64,000 bases of DNA from Solibacteraceae bacterium (GTDB taxonomy: Bacteria > Acidobacteriota > Terriglobia > Bryobacterales > Bryobacteraceae), in the NCBI GenBank assembly GCA_021324015.1, contig JAJPJX010000143.1, positions 25,560 through 89,559 of the forward strand, read 5' to 3'. The position numbers and the translations under genes were made by a program. Shown here piece by piece: positions 15,887 to 23,842 of the stretch. Position 1 is the stretch's first letter, and each line of letters begins with the position of its first letter. Under the pieces are notes generated by a model. It saw nothing but the letters and a program-made list of their open reading frames with translations, was not told the origin of the DNA and made no database searches.

Positions 15887-17557
15887 CTAGCGCAGTGCGG
15901 CGGCTCCAGGCGCAGGCAGATTGGCCGCCAGGCTGTCGATGATCAGTACCCAATCGTTGCCGTCAGGCGCCGTAAACGTCCGGGCGCCCTGCGTGGGGAA
16001 CACGCCGATCAAGGTCGCCGCGCCGGTTTGCGGGTTATACCACCAGCACTTCGCCTGCGATCCCGGGTCCGTGACCTGGCTCATGTCCACGGTCTTCGCC
16101 GTGGCGTTGCCGTCCGACAAATACGCGATGACGCTCTGCCCGTCGGAGGTGCGGGCCGCTACCGACAGGGTCGGCCCCCACTCGTATCCGCCAGTCAGCA
16201 CCGTGTGATTGATGTCCGGCACCAGCAGCCAGTGTTCCCGGGAATAGAAGAGGTCTCCCAGAATCGACTGGGAAACCGAGCCCGGCGACCCGAGCTGGTT
16301 CTGCCACGGATCCGTCGTGATCTGGGGTGCGGAAAATGCCCAGATGGCGTAATTTCCAAAGATCCTTCCGAGGTAGGTTCCGGACAGAATCGCCCAATAG
16401 CCCTCTTGGCGGACCTGGAAGTCCGTCATGGAGTGCTCGCCCTCGTACCAGTCTTCTCCCATCAGCGGCGGCAGCCACGGAAACCGGGAATAGTTACTGG
16501 CCGCCCCGGTCGGAATACTGGTCGGAACCAGGTAGACCCAGTTCAGGCCCAACCAGGAGGGAGGCCCGGCCAGGGCATCCAGGCTGGATTCCCCGCGGAT
16601 GGCCTCTGCGGTGATCAGGTGGTTGGGATCCGCAGCCTGTAAGGCCACCCCCAGGTCCGCAATTTTCCCGGAGATGTTCGAATTGCTGGGGTCCCAATCA
16701 CCGCCCAACACCCAGATCAGATTCGGCTGGTTTCGATAGCGGGTTCCCAACCAGGTGCCGTAGGCGGTCATCACGGCGTCGGAGCTGTTTTGATAGCTGT
16801 TGTAGTATCCACCCGAGGCGTCTATCCCCACAAAGCCCGGGTCCAGCATAACCGTGATGCCGTAAGCCGCGGCCCGCTGGAGTACATAATCCACGTGCGA
16901 CCAATAGGCAGAATCTTCGTTGGTAAAATCCGGGCCGTCAAACGGAGCGTTTCCGTAGTAGTTGTAGGGCGGGTTCGCCTGGTAGATATTGTCCGCCGCA
17001 CCTACCCAGATCGTGTTGAAGCCCCGGGACGCCCGATCGGAGAGGTAGCGCTCCACCTGCCCGTTGGAAAGCTGGGTGATCAGCGACCAGGCGTCCTCTC
17101 CGACCATAAAAAACGGGGTATTCTGCTGGTCCACCAGATACCGGCCCGTAGAACTCAGCTTGAGCGGATACACCGGAGCCGGCCGGACGCGCAGGGAAAA
17201 AACCGGAGATTGGGCCAGCGTGACACTGCCCTGAGAGGCTGCCGTCACGACGAGAGGGATAGCCCCGGTCCGGGGCGAGGTGATCTGGAACCGGCCAGCA
17301 TAGGTGGTGGACCCAGCCTGAACGGGCGACAACGTGCCCAGTTTCTTAACCGGCACACCCTGGGCATTCAACACCAGCACCACGACGGTGTCAGTGATCA
17401 CGGTTCCGCCGGACACCGTCGCCGTGATGGTCACCGAAGTGCGAGTGTTCGCTTGAACATGGGCCGGTGTGGCTGACAGCGAACTGATGGACGTGGCAGC
17501 CCATATGGCAGGAGCGATCAGACTCAGATAAAGGACCAGGCGGCCGACCCAGCGCAT
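15887..17557 (-). CDS. Secreted DUF4038 (apiosidase-like) glycoside hydrolase-like protein
   Basis: 556 residues from the ATG at 17557, preceded by AAAGGAG with good spacing. A signal peptide (VLYLSLIAPAIWA) leads into an immunoglobulin-like domain of about 110 residues. PLKLSSTGRYLVDQQNTPFFMVGEDAWSL is the standard opening of the DUF4038 TIM barrel, with GFNTIWVGAADN, YGITVMLDPGF, NLIWVLGGDWDPSN and GEDWYEGEH as later strands; acidic residues in GGDWD and GEDWYE are catalytic candidates. The end (WWYNPQTGAATLIGVFPTQG, TFTAPDGNDWVLII) is the C-terminal collagen-binding-like domain usual in this family. It probably cleaves a plant or microbial side-chain sugar outside the cytoplasm. Confidence 0.8.
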   Translation of the reverse strand: MRWVGRLVLYLSLIAPAIWAATSISSLSATPAHVQANTRTSVTITATVSGGTVITDTVVVLVLNAQGVPVKKLGTLSPVQAGSTTYAGRFQITSPRTGAIPLVVTAASQGSVTLAQSPVFSLRVRPAPVYPLKLSSTGRYLVDQQNTPFFMVGEDAWSLITQLSNGQVERYLSDRASRGFNTIWVGAADNIYQANPPYNYYGNAPFDGPDFTNEDSAYWSHVDYVLQRAAAYGITVMLDPGFVGIDASGGYYNSYQNSSDAVMTAYGTWLGTRYRNQPNLIWVLGGDWDPSNSNISGKIADLGVALQAADPNHLITAEAIRGESSLDALAGPPSWLGLNWVYLVPTSIPTGAASNYSRFPWLPPLMGEDWYEGEHSMTDFQVRQEGYWAILSGTYLGRIFGNYAIWAFSAPQITTDPWQNQLGSPGSVSQSILGDLFYSREHWLLVPDINHTVLTGGYEWGPTLSVAARTSDGQSVIAYLSDGNATAKTVDMSQVTDPGSQAKCWWYNPQTGAATLIGVFPTQGARTFTAPDGNDWVLIIDSLAANLPAPGAAALR

Positions 17558-17784
17558 GCAAACAGCTCCTTTCGGAACATCGGGGCGATGGCACACATTT
17601 ACCCCTGGAAATTTGTACCACTGCGTGCAGTTCACGCACCAAATCGACGATGGCATGTAAGTCCCTTGGAATCAAATGACCGGGTCGTTTCCGGAAGCGC
17701 AGCCGTGGCTTTTTGTCCGAATGAATTTCCCGGCGATCCAGGTTGCCGGGATGTGTGCGTCTACAAAGCGACCGCGAAGCGGTT
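17558..17784. other. Intergenic stretch between the DUF4038 gene and the rplU promoter
   Basis: Divergent gap of 316 nt in all up to rplU. This part holds the upstream region of the DUF4038 gene, including its AAAGGAG site, and no open frame with coding character. I see no further conserved element in it. Confidence 0.5.
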
Positions 17785-17813
17785 TTGCAGATCCGGCGCG
17801 CGTGTTGTAGAAT
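17785..17813 (+). promoter_or_regulatory. Sigma-70-type promoter of rplU-rpmA-obgE
   Basis: TTGCAG (17785-17790), a 17-nt spacer and TAGAAT (17808-17813). This is the best -35/-10 pair seen in the window and implies a leader of about 50 nt before rplU. Confidence 0.65.
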
Positions 17814-17832
17814 TGGATCTTAGACCTGACGG

Positions 17833-17848
17833 CACTGAGTTCTCAGTG
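17833..17848 (+). promoter_or_regulatory. Leader hairpin upstream of rplU
   Basis: A perfect 7-bp stem CACTGAG-TT-CTCAGTG in the predicted 5' leader. Autoregulatory leader structures are common for ribosomal protein operons, but this one does not match a motif I can name. Confidence 0.35.
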
Positions 17849-17873
17849 TGTTCCGGCTCAAAACGAGGGTGTG

Positions 17874-18182
17874 ATGCAAGCCATTATCGAAACCGGCGGG
17901 AAACAATACCGGGTGGCCCCGGGGGATGTGGTCCGCGTGGAAAAATTGCCTGGCGAGGCCGGCACGGAAGTAGCCCTGCGCCTGCGCGCGGTCATCAAGG
18001 ATGAAGGCCAGGTGGTGGCCGGTGCGGACCTGGGTGAAGCGACCGTGAAAGGGACCATCGTCGATAGCGGGCGCGGCAAGAAAGTTCTGGTCTTCAAGTT
18101 CAAGCGCAAGAAGCAATACAAGCGGACTATCGGGCACCGCCAGGCGTTCACGGAAGTCAAGGTCGGCGACATCATCATTTAG
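17874..18182 (+). CDS. rplU: 50S ribosomal protein L21
   Basis: 102 residues. The protein starts [18 protein letters not shown], the conserved L21 N-terminus, so the ATG at 17874 is chosen over the GTG at 17871; GAGGG lies just upstream. [21 protein letters not shown] is the conserved rRNA-binding C-terminal part. L21 binds 23S rRNA. It heads the usual rplU-rpmA-obgE operon, 9 nt before rpmA. Confidence 0.97.
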   Translation: MQAIIETGGKQYRVAPGDVVRVEKLPGEAGTEVALRLRAVIKDEGQVVAGADLGEATVKGTIVDSGRGKKVLVFKFKRKKQYKRTIGHRQAFTEVKVGDIII

Positions 18183-18191
18183 GTGTGAAGC

Positions 18192-18449
18192 ATGGCTCAT
18201 AAAAAGGGTTTAGGCAGTTCCAAGAACGGGCGCGACTCCAATGCGCAGCGTCTCGGGGTGAAGGTCTTCAGCGGCCAGTTGGTGCCCGGCGGTTCGATTA
18301 TCGTCCGCCAGCGCGGCACGAAGGTGAAGCCCGGCCTGAATGTGGGCAGAGGCAAGGACGACACCCTGTTCGCCAAGGTCACCGGCGTCGTGGAATTTCG
18401 CGACCGCGGCCGGATGGGTCGGTTCGTTAGCGTCAACGCCGTCGCGTAG
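18192..18449 (+). CDS. rpmA: 50S ribosomal protein L27
   Basis: 85 residues. [20 protein letters not shown] is the conserved start; the flexible N-terminal tail reaches the peptidyl-transferase centre. No cleavable N-terminal extension of the Firmicutes type is present. [24 protein letters not shown] is the conserved core. Gene order with rplU and obgE is the usual bacterial one. Confidence 0.97.
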   Translation: MAHKKGLGSSKNGRDSNAQRLGVKVFSGQLVPGGSIIVRQRGTKVKPGLNVGRGKDDTLFAKVTGVVEFRDRGRMGRFVSVNAVA

Positions 18450-18485
18450 CCGGGGGCCTCAGGGCCTGCCCGGCAAGGAAATCAG

Positions 18486-18516
18486 GCCGCCGGTTTGATC
18501 CATACCGGCGGCTTTT
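18486..18516 (+). terminator. Hairpin with T-run between rpmA and obgE (terminator or attenuator)
   Basis: A perfect 9-bp stem (GCCGCCGGT at 18486-18494, ACCGGCGGC at 18504-18512) with a 9-nt loop, followed by TTTT. It ends 6 nt before the obgE ATG, so it may partly terminate the ribosomal-protein transcript or hide the obgE start site. Confidence 0.65.
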
Positions 18517-18518
18517 CT

Positions 18519-19532
18519 ATGTTCATCGATGAAGTCAGAATTCTGGTAAAGGCCGGCGACGGAGGTAATGGCTGCCTGGCCTTCCGCCGGGAGAAGTACG
18601 TACCCCGCGGCGGCCCCTCGGGCGGCGATGGCGGGCGCGGCGGGGACGTCATTCTGGTGGCCACTGAGCATCAGAATACCCTCCTCCATCTGCGTTACAA
18701 TCCAGAACACCAGGGCGAGCGGGGACGCCACGGCGAAGGCAGCAACCGGACCGGCCACGACGGGCGCCCGGTGGAGGTCCAGGTGCCGGTCGGCACTATG
18801 GTGTTCGACGCTGAGACCGGCGAGCGCCTTTACGACTTCACCAAGCCCGGGGAGCGCTGGACCGCAGCCCGCGGCGGGCGCGGCGGACGCGGCAACGCCC
18901 GCTTCGCCACCTCCACCCACCAGGCGCCCACGGAGTTCGAACTCGGCCGTCCGGGCGAAGAGCGCCGCCTGCGCCTGGAACTGAAACTGCTCGCCGATGT
19001 GGGGCTGGTGGGCTTTCCAAATGCCGGCAAATCCACACTGATTTCTCGCATCTCCGCCGCGCGGCCTAAGATTGCGGACTATCCCTTTACCACCATCGAG
19101 CCCCACTTGGGCGTGGTCACCGTAGACAATTACCGCAGCTTCGTCGTGGCGGATATTCCGGGCCTGATCGAGGGTGCCCACCTGGGCCACGGCTTGGGGA
19201 TCCAGTTTCTGCGCCACATTGAGCGCACCCGCCTGCTGGCGCACCTGGTGGACGTCTCCGAAGCCAGCGGGCGTGACCCGGTCTCGGACTTCGAGACGGT
19301 GATGCGGGAACTGGCCAGCTTCAGCGAAGACCTGGCCGCCAAGCCTATGTTGGTGGTGGCCACCAAGATGGATGCCGCGCAGGACCCCAAGCGGGTGGCC
19401 GCCCTGCGCAAGCTGGCCAAAAAGCGAAAGTTACCGTTCCTCGAGATCTCCAGCGTAACGGGTCAGGGGTTGGACGAATTGCGTTACGCCATGGCCGAAC
19501 GAATCCTGGAGCCCGAGCCGCAACCGGAATGA
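18519..19532 (+). CDS. obgE: GTPase Obg
   Basis: 337 residues. [20 protein letters not shown] with [17 protein letters not shown] is the glycine-rich Obg fold (about 1-158). The G domain shows G1 GFPNAGKST, switch [10 protein letters not shown] and G3 [13 protein letters not shown] is the G4 site. Obg takes part in 50S assembly and stress control. There is no C-terminal OCT domain, which is the short form. ATG at 18519 is chosen because Obg proteins begin MFIDE/MFVDE; a TTG eight codons upstream lies inside the hairpin. No Shine-Dalgarno is visible, because the hairpin occupies its place. Confidence 0.97.
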   Translation: MFIDEVRILVKAGDGGNGCLAFRREKYVPRGGPSGGDGGRGGDVILVATEHQNTLLHLRYNPEHQGERGRHGEGSNRTGHDGRPVEVQVPVGTMVFDAETGERLYDFTKPGERWTAARGGRGGRGNARFATSTHQAPTEFELGRPGEERRLRLELKLLADVGLVGFPNAGKSTLISRISAARPKIADYPFTTIEPHLGVVTVDNYRSFVVADIPGLIEGAHLGHGLGIQFLRHIERTRLLAHLVDVSEASGRDPVSDFETVMRELASFSEDLAAKPMLVVATKMDAAQDPKRVAALRKLAKKRKLPFLEISSVTGQGLDELRYAMAERILEPEPQPE

Positions 19533-19539
19533 GGCGCGG

Positions 19540-20784
19540 CTACCGGGCGCAGCAGATCTCGGTGGCCACCAGGTCCGGCCGGCCGGAGGCATTCACACGG
19601 GCGAAATAGTTCTTTGCCCCCAGGTTCTTGTAGACCTCGCCGGCCACTTCGGCGGCTTTGGGACCAACGGAGGGCCGGCCCCCAGTAAGCAGAACGACTA
19701 CCACCAACTTGCGTCCATGGTTGTCGTCGTTGAAGGAACCGAACCAGCCCAAGTGGGTGTGCAGGTCCGTGCAGGTGCCGGTCTTTCCGGCGATGGGCTC
19801 ATCCTGTTGGGCGCGCCGCGCGGTGCCGAACTCCACGGCGCCGCGCATGCCCGGCTTGACGGCAGGAATGAATTCGCCGATCTCCAGGTGGCGCTTCAGC
19901 CGGGGCTCGAAGTGCGCGATTTCCCCGGCGCTGCGCGGATACTGGAGATAGTACAGCGTGCCGCCGTTGGCCAAGGCCGTCATGAGGGCGGCCAGTTGCA
20001 GCGGGGTCTGGGAAATCTCCTCGCCAAAGCTGGTGAGCATGCCCACGCCGCCGTTTTTGGGAGGCTCGAGCGGAAAGCGCCCCAGTTGCTCATCAGGGAT
20101 TTCCCAACCAGCCTTTTCCCCATAGCCGAACTCGTGCGCGTAACGGCTCACCGTTTCGAAGCCCAGCTTGGTGCCCAGCGTAGCGAAGAAGTAGTTGTTC
20201 GAGTGGGCCAGCGCGTATGTCAGCGTCATCCCGGGCTTGCCGAAGAGCCGGTACTGGTTGGCCGACCTCAGCAGCCCCTCGCTGAGAGCCGCCAGAGCCA
20301 CGCTCACCTTGATGGTCGAACACGGTTGAAAGCCGCTGCTCAAGGCCAGCTTCTGGTTGACCATGGTGAGGATGCGGCCGTTATTGGGATCCACCACCAC
20401 CACCGAACCGTTATACGGTCCCAGGGCTTCCACGGCTGCGCGGCGGACTTCCAGATCCTCGCCATCCACGTTGTCTCCCAGGGTGGAATCGGCAAAAGTC
20501 GGCTCGGTCCAGGGGCCGCCGCGGATGATGGGCGCCGCAGAGGTTAGCCGGGCGGACCGGCGGCGAGTTGCGGAACTGCTCTCCACCACGGCCCGCGTGT
20601 AGGACACCCGCTTGACATAAGCGGCGGGTTTCTTGGTGGGAGCCGTCCTGGCCGCAGTGTAGTGGCGGCGGTGGTGGTGACGCTTCCGGGAGGTGGCCCC
20701 GAAGCTCGGACTTCCAGCAAGAGCCAGCAGAAGCAGCAGGCTCAAATAGCGCAGGAACATGCGATGAATAGATCGGTTGTTCAT
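19540..20784 (-). CDS. Penicillin-binding transpeptidase-domain protein
   Basis: About 414 residues from the ATG at 20784; the frame is open upstream and ATG at 20760 is an alternative just before the membrane segment (FLRYLSLLLLLALAG). After a basic, His/Arg-rich linker comes a transpeptidase domain with all three active-site motifs: SxxK as STIK (Ser156-Lys159), SxN as SNN (Ser195), and KTGT at 334-337. SVVVVDPNNGRILTMVNQ is the usual strand before the active site. There is no N-terminal dimerisation or glycosyltransferase domain, so it resembles short class B-like or OXA-like transpeptidases. It probably cross-links peptidoglycan in the periplasm. It converges on obgE with a 7-nt gap. Confidence 0.85.
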   Translation of the reverse strand: MNNRSIHRMFLRYLSLLLLLALAGSPSFGATSRKRHHHRRHYTAARTAPTKKPAAYVKRVSYTRAVVESSSATRRRSARLTSAAPIIRGGPWTEPTFADSTLGDNVDGEDLEVRRAAVEALGPYNGSVVVVDPNNGRILTMVNQKLALSSGFQPCSTIKVSVALAALSEGLLRSANQYRLFGKPGMTLTYALAHSNNYFFATLGTKLGFETVSRYAHEFGYGEKAGWEIPDEQLGRFPLEPPKNGGVGMLTSFGEEISQTPLQLAALMTALANGGTLYYLQYPRSAGEIAHFEPRLKRHLEIGEFIPAVKPGMRGAVEFGTARRAQQDEPIAGKTGTCTDLHTHLGWFGSFNDDNHGRKLVVVVLLTGGRPSVGPKAAEVAGEVYKNLGAKNYFARVNASGRPDLVATEICCAR

Positions 20785-20955
20785 GAATCGGGATACAGAG
20801 CGCCTTCGCCGGTGAACCGGGGAGTCTGATAGCCAGAGCGTGGAACCTGGGGTGCCGGTGGAGCAGCCGGACCCCTCCATTGTGGACTTTCCCTCCACGC
20901 CGCGTCAATACCCTCCAGTCTATTTTAGCGTCGCCGCAGGAAATTCGGGTAGGCG

Positions 20956-21702
20956 TCAGGCAGCCGTCCAGCCGCCGTCGATCGTCATCACCGAGCCAGT
21001 CACGAACTCGGCTTCGGGAGAACACAGGTACAGCACCATGTGGGCGATCTCTTCCGGCTTCCCCAGCCTGCCGACGGGCTGGCGCAAGTTCAGTTCGGCT
21101 CGCACTTTTTCCTTCTCGTGCTTGTGGTACTTTTCCAGGTAGGCCTCGACGAAGGGGGTGTCCACGGTCCCGGGGCAGATGCAGTTGACACGCAGCTCGC
21201 CGGCATACTCCACGGCCAATTGGCGGGTCATGGCCACTACGGCGCCTTTGGTGGCGCAGTAGGCGAAGCGCTTCTTGATGCCCACCAGGCCGGCAACCGA
21301 ACCGATGTTGACGATAGAGCCTTTGGATTGTTTGAGCAGCGGCATGGCCGCCTGGGTCACCAGGAAGCTGCCCTCGACGTTGACGCGGAACAGGCGCTGG
21401 AAATCGGCCAGCTCGGTCTGTTCGATCCCTCCCACCAGGCCGATGCCGGCGTTGTTGACCAGGATGTCCAGCCTAGGAATCTGCAAGAATGCCCGCCGCA
21501 CCGCGGGTTCATCGGTAATATCGAAAATGAGCACGGAGGCGCCGGGCAGTTCCCGGGCGAGCGCTTCCGCGCGCGCCTGGTCGATGTCCACAATGATCAC
21601 GGAAGCCCCGGCCTGGGCCAACACCCGGCTGGTGGCCTCGCCGATTCCGCTGGCTCCGCCGGTGATCAGCGCAGCGCGTCCATCTAAACGAAAAGGAGTC
21701 AT
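20956..21702 (-). CDS. SDR-family oxidoreductase
   Basis: 248 residues. TGGASGIGEA is the nucleotide-binding glycine motif, NNAGIG the core motif, Ser in NIGSVAG and YCATK the catalytic Tyr/Lys, and CPGTVDTPF the motif after strand 6. The end VTGSVMTIDGGWTAA is typical of glucose-1-dehydrogenase/FabG-like classical SDRs. Asp in VDIDQARAE after strand 2 suggests NAD preference. The start ATG at 21702 has TACAAT 7 nt upstream and no Shine-Dalgarno. It is divergent from the uracil-DNA glycosylase gene, whose TTG is at 21706, so the two start codons are almost back to back. Substrate unknown; probably a sugar or hydroxy acid. Confidence 0.9.
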   Translation of the reverse strand: MTPFRLDGRAALITGGASGIGEATSRVLAQAGASVIIVDIDQARAEALARELPGASVLIFDITDEPAVRRAFLQIPRLDILVNNAGIGLVGGIEQTELADFQRLFRVNVEGSFLVTQAAMPLLKQSKGSIVNIGSVAGLVGIKKRFAYCATKGAVVAMTRQLAVEYAGELRVNCICPGTVDTPFVEAYLEKYHKHEKEKVRAELNLRQPVGRLGKPEEIAHMVLYLCSPEAEFVTGSVMTIDGGWTAA

Positions 21703-21705
21703 CGG

Positions 21706-22398
21706 TTGAATTGTAGCGCCCTGCACCTTCTGGCTGACGAAGTGGTGCACTGCCGGCGATGCCCGCGGCTGGTGGAGTACATCGCGGAAGTGGCGCGCGT
21801 GAAGCGGAGGGCTTACCGGGAGTGGGAATACTGGGGTAAGCCGGTGCCGCCTTTCGGCGATCCGCAAGCCCGGCTGCTGGTGGTGGGCTTGGCCCCGGCG
21901 GCGCACGGCGGCAATCGCACAGGCCGCATCTTCACCGGCGACCGTTCCGGAGACTTCCTGTTCCGCGCGCTTTACCAGACTGGGTTCGCCTCTCAGCCGG
22001 AGAGCGTCTCGCGCGACGACGGCATGCAGCTTCGCGGCGCCTACATCACCGCCGTGGCGCGCTGCGCGCCGCCCGGCAACAAGCCCGCCCCCGAAGAGCT
22101 GCGCAACTGCCGCAGCTACCTGGAGAGGGAACTGGATCTGTTCCCGCTGCGCGTGGTGGTGGCCCTAGGCAAGATCGCCTTCGACGGCTACCTGGGCATT
22201 CTGCGCGACCGCGGCGTGATCGCGAGCCGCGCCCCGTTCGTCTTCGGGCACAACCGCGAGTTCCGCACGGCGCCCGGCCAGCCGGTCCTGATTAGCTCCT
22301 ACCACCCCAGCCAGCAAAACACGTCCACCGGCAAGCTCACCGAAAAGATGCTGCTCCAGGTGTTCCGCCGCGCGCGGAGGATCGTAGATCAGGGTTGA
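21706..22398 (+). CDS. Family 5 uracil-DNA glycosylase (UDGb), Fe-S type
   Basis: 230 residues from a TTG at 21706, chosen because AAGGAG lies 7 nt upstream (21693-21698) and the first Fe-S cysteines follow closely. Removes uracil (and probably other deaminated bases) from DNA. GLAPAAHGGNRTGRIFTGDR (61-80) is the family 5 active-site motif, which lacks the usual catalytic Asp/Asn. Cys16, Cys19, Cys120 and Cys135 are placed as the 4Fe-4S ligands of families 4 and 5. SSYHPSQQNTSTGKL is the C-terminal HPS-type motif. It overlaps the convergent amidase gene by 10 bp at the 3' end. Confidence 0.9.
   Translation: MNCSALHLLADEVVHCRRCPRLVEYIAEVARVKRRAYREWEYWGKPVPPFGDPQARLLVVGLAPAAHGGNRTGRIFTGDRSGDFLFRALYQTGFASQPESVSRDDGMQLRGAYITAVARCAPPGNKPAPEELRNCRSYLERELDLFPLRVVVALGKIAFDGYLGILRDRGVIASRAPFVFGHNREFRTAPGQPVLISSYHPSQQNTSTGKLTEKMLLQVFRRARRIVDQG
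21710..21715 (-). promoter_or_regulatory. -10 hexamer of the SDR gene inside the UDG coding region
   Basis: TACAAT on the minus strand, 7 nt before the ATG at 21702. It overlaps codons 2-4 of the divergent uracil-DNA glycosylase gene. Confidence 0.45.
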
Positions 22399-23807
22399 GA
22401 CTGCGGCCTCGGCTCGAACGGTCCGGGAAAGACGCCGCGGGCCTGTTCCAGCTTCACGGCCAGCTCCAGCAACAGTTCCTCTTCGTAGGGCCGGCCCACA
22501 AGTTGGATGGCCACCGGCAGCCCTTCCGGGGAGAGGCCGAAGGGAATCACCAGGGCCGGCAGGCCCAGCAGGTTGAAAGGCGTGGCCGGCATCATCGCCT
22601 GGAAGAGCCCGATTTCCCGTCCGCCGACGTCGAAGCGGCGCAGGCGGTGCGGGAAGGCGGTCACGCCGCAGGCGGCCAGCAGCAGCACAGGGTATTGCTC
22701 CATCTGGCGCAGTAGGCTGGCGCGCATGCGGTCGCGGGTGGCCAGATTGAGCAGAAGCTGCGCCGCGGTGGGCTCGGGCTGCTCGAGCGCCTGGTTCAGA
22801 AATTCCGTTCCGGTCCAGTGCGCTTCGTTTTCCCGGCCGCCGATCAACTGGCGGGTCAGCGGCGCGGGCAGTTGGCCGAAGAAAAACCACCACAGGTTGG
22901 GCGCGCGTTCCAGGCCCTCGGGCTGGAACTCTTCGGCCGGAATGCCGATTTGTTCCAGAGTGCCGGCGGCCCGGCGCACGGTCTCGCGCACGGCCGGCGC
23001 CACCGGCACCTGGTAGAACTGCTCGGCCACGCCCACCCGCAGGCCCTGGAGGTCGGGCGCGCGCAGGGGGACGGGCGCGGAAAAAGGATCCTGGTTGTCG
23101 TAACCGGCCAGCGCGGCGAAGAGCAGCCGCAAGTCCTCCGCCGTGCGCGCCATGGGCCCGGCGACCCCCAGCAATCCTGCGGGGTGGCAAATCAACGGAA
23201 AGTGTCCGGCGGCCGAAATGCGGCCGGGCGTGGGCTTGAGCCCGGCGATGCCGCAAAAGGCGGCGGGAATGCGTACGGAGCCGCCCCCGTCGCTGCCGAT
23301 GCCGCCGGCCGAACAGAAAGCCGCGATGGCCGCCGCCTCCACGCCGCTCGAACCGCCGGGGGTGTATTCCAGGTTCCACGGGTTGTTGGTGCGGCCGGTG
23401 AGGTGATTATCGGTTTCGTAGTTGGAAAGAAACTCCGGGCAGTTGGTTTTGCCCAGGATAATGGCGCCGGCCGCGCGCAGGCGGGCCACGGCGGTGGCGT
23501 CCGCGGCGGCGCGGTGATCCAGGCGGAAGCTACTGCCGCAGAGCGTGGGCAGGCCGGCCATGTCGAAGCTGTCTTTGACAGTCACCGGAACGCCGTGCAG
23601 CAGCCCCAGCGGCTCCCCGTGGGTGACCGCCTCCTCGGCGCACCGGGCGGCCGCGCGCGCCTCCTCCGCCAGCACCACCACGAACGCGTTGATCTCGGGA
23701 TTCCGGCTTTCGATCTGGCGCAGATGGGCCTCCACCAGTTCCACCGGGGAGATGGCGCGCTCGCGCACCAGGGAGGCCATCAGGCAGAGCGAGGAGCGGT
23801 AGGGCAT
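22389..23807 (-). CDS. Amidase-signature enzyme
   Basis: 472 residues from the ATG at 23807. The Ser-cisSer-Lys triad is visible: Lys78 in GVPVTVKDSF, Ser153 in TPGGSSGVEAA and Ser177 in GSDGGGSVRIPA. LRAAGAIILGKTNCPEF and CGIAGLKPTPGR are further family landmarks. The GG after the SSG is V-E instead of the usual G-E, a small change. Compared with GatA it lacks neighbours gatB and gatC, so it is probably a stand-alone amidase or acylamidase rather than part of the tRNA amidotransferase. Cytoplasmic; substrate not predictable. Confidence 0.9.
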   Translation of the reverse strand: MPYRSSLCLMASLVRERAISPVELVEAHLRQIESRNPEINAFVVVLAEEARAAARCAEEAVTHGEPLGLLHGVPVTVKDSFDMAGLPTLCGSSFRLDHRAAADATAVARLRAAGAIILGKTNCPEFLSNYETDNHLTGRTNNPWNLEYTPGGSSGVEAAAIAAFCSAGGIGSDGGGSVRIPAAFCGIAGLKPTPGRISAAGHFPLICHPAGLLGVAGPMARTAEDLRLLFAALAGYDNQDPFSAPVPLRAPDLQGLRVGVAEQFYQVPVAPAVRETVRRAAGTLEQIGIPAEEFQPEGLERAPNLWWFFFGQLPAPLTRQLIGGRENEAHWTGTEFLNQALEQPEPTAAQLLLNLATRDRMRASLLRQMEQYPVLLLAACGVTAFPHRLRRFDVGGREIGLFQAMMPATPFNLLGLPALVIPFGLSPEGLPVAIQLVGRPYEEELLLELAVKLEQARGVFPGPFEPRPQSQP

Positions 23808-23842
23808 GCTTGCCTTCAGTGTAACCCTGCCGCAGGCCCGGC

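Noticed and set aside
22389..23807. Amidase as GatA of the Glu-tRNA(Gln) amidotransferase
   Set aside because: No gatB or gatC nearby, and the family region after the triad is closer to general amidases; left as an amidase-signature enzyme.
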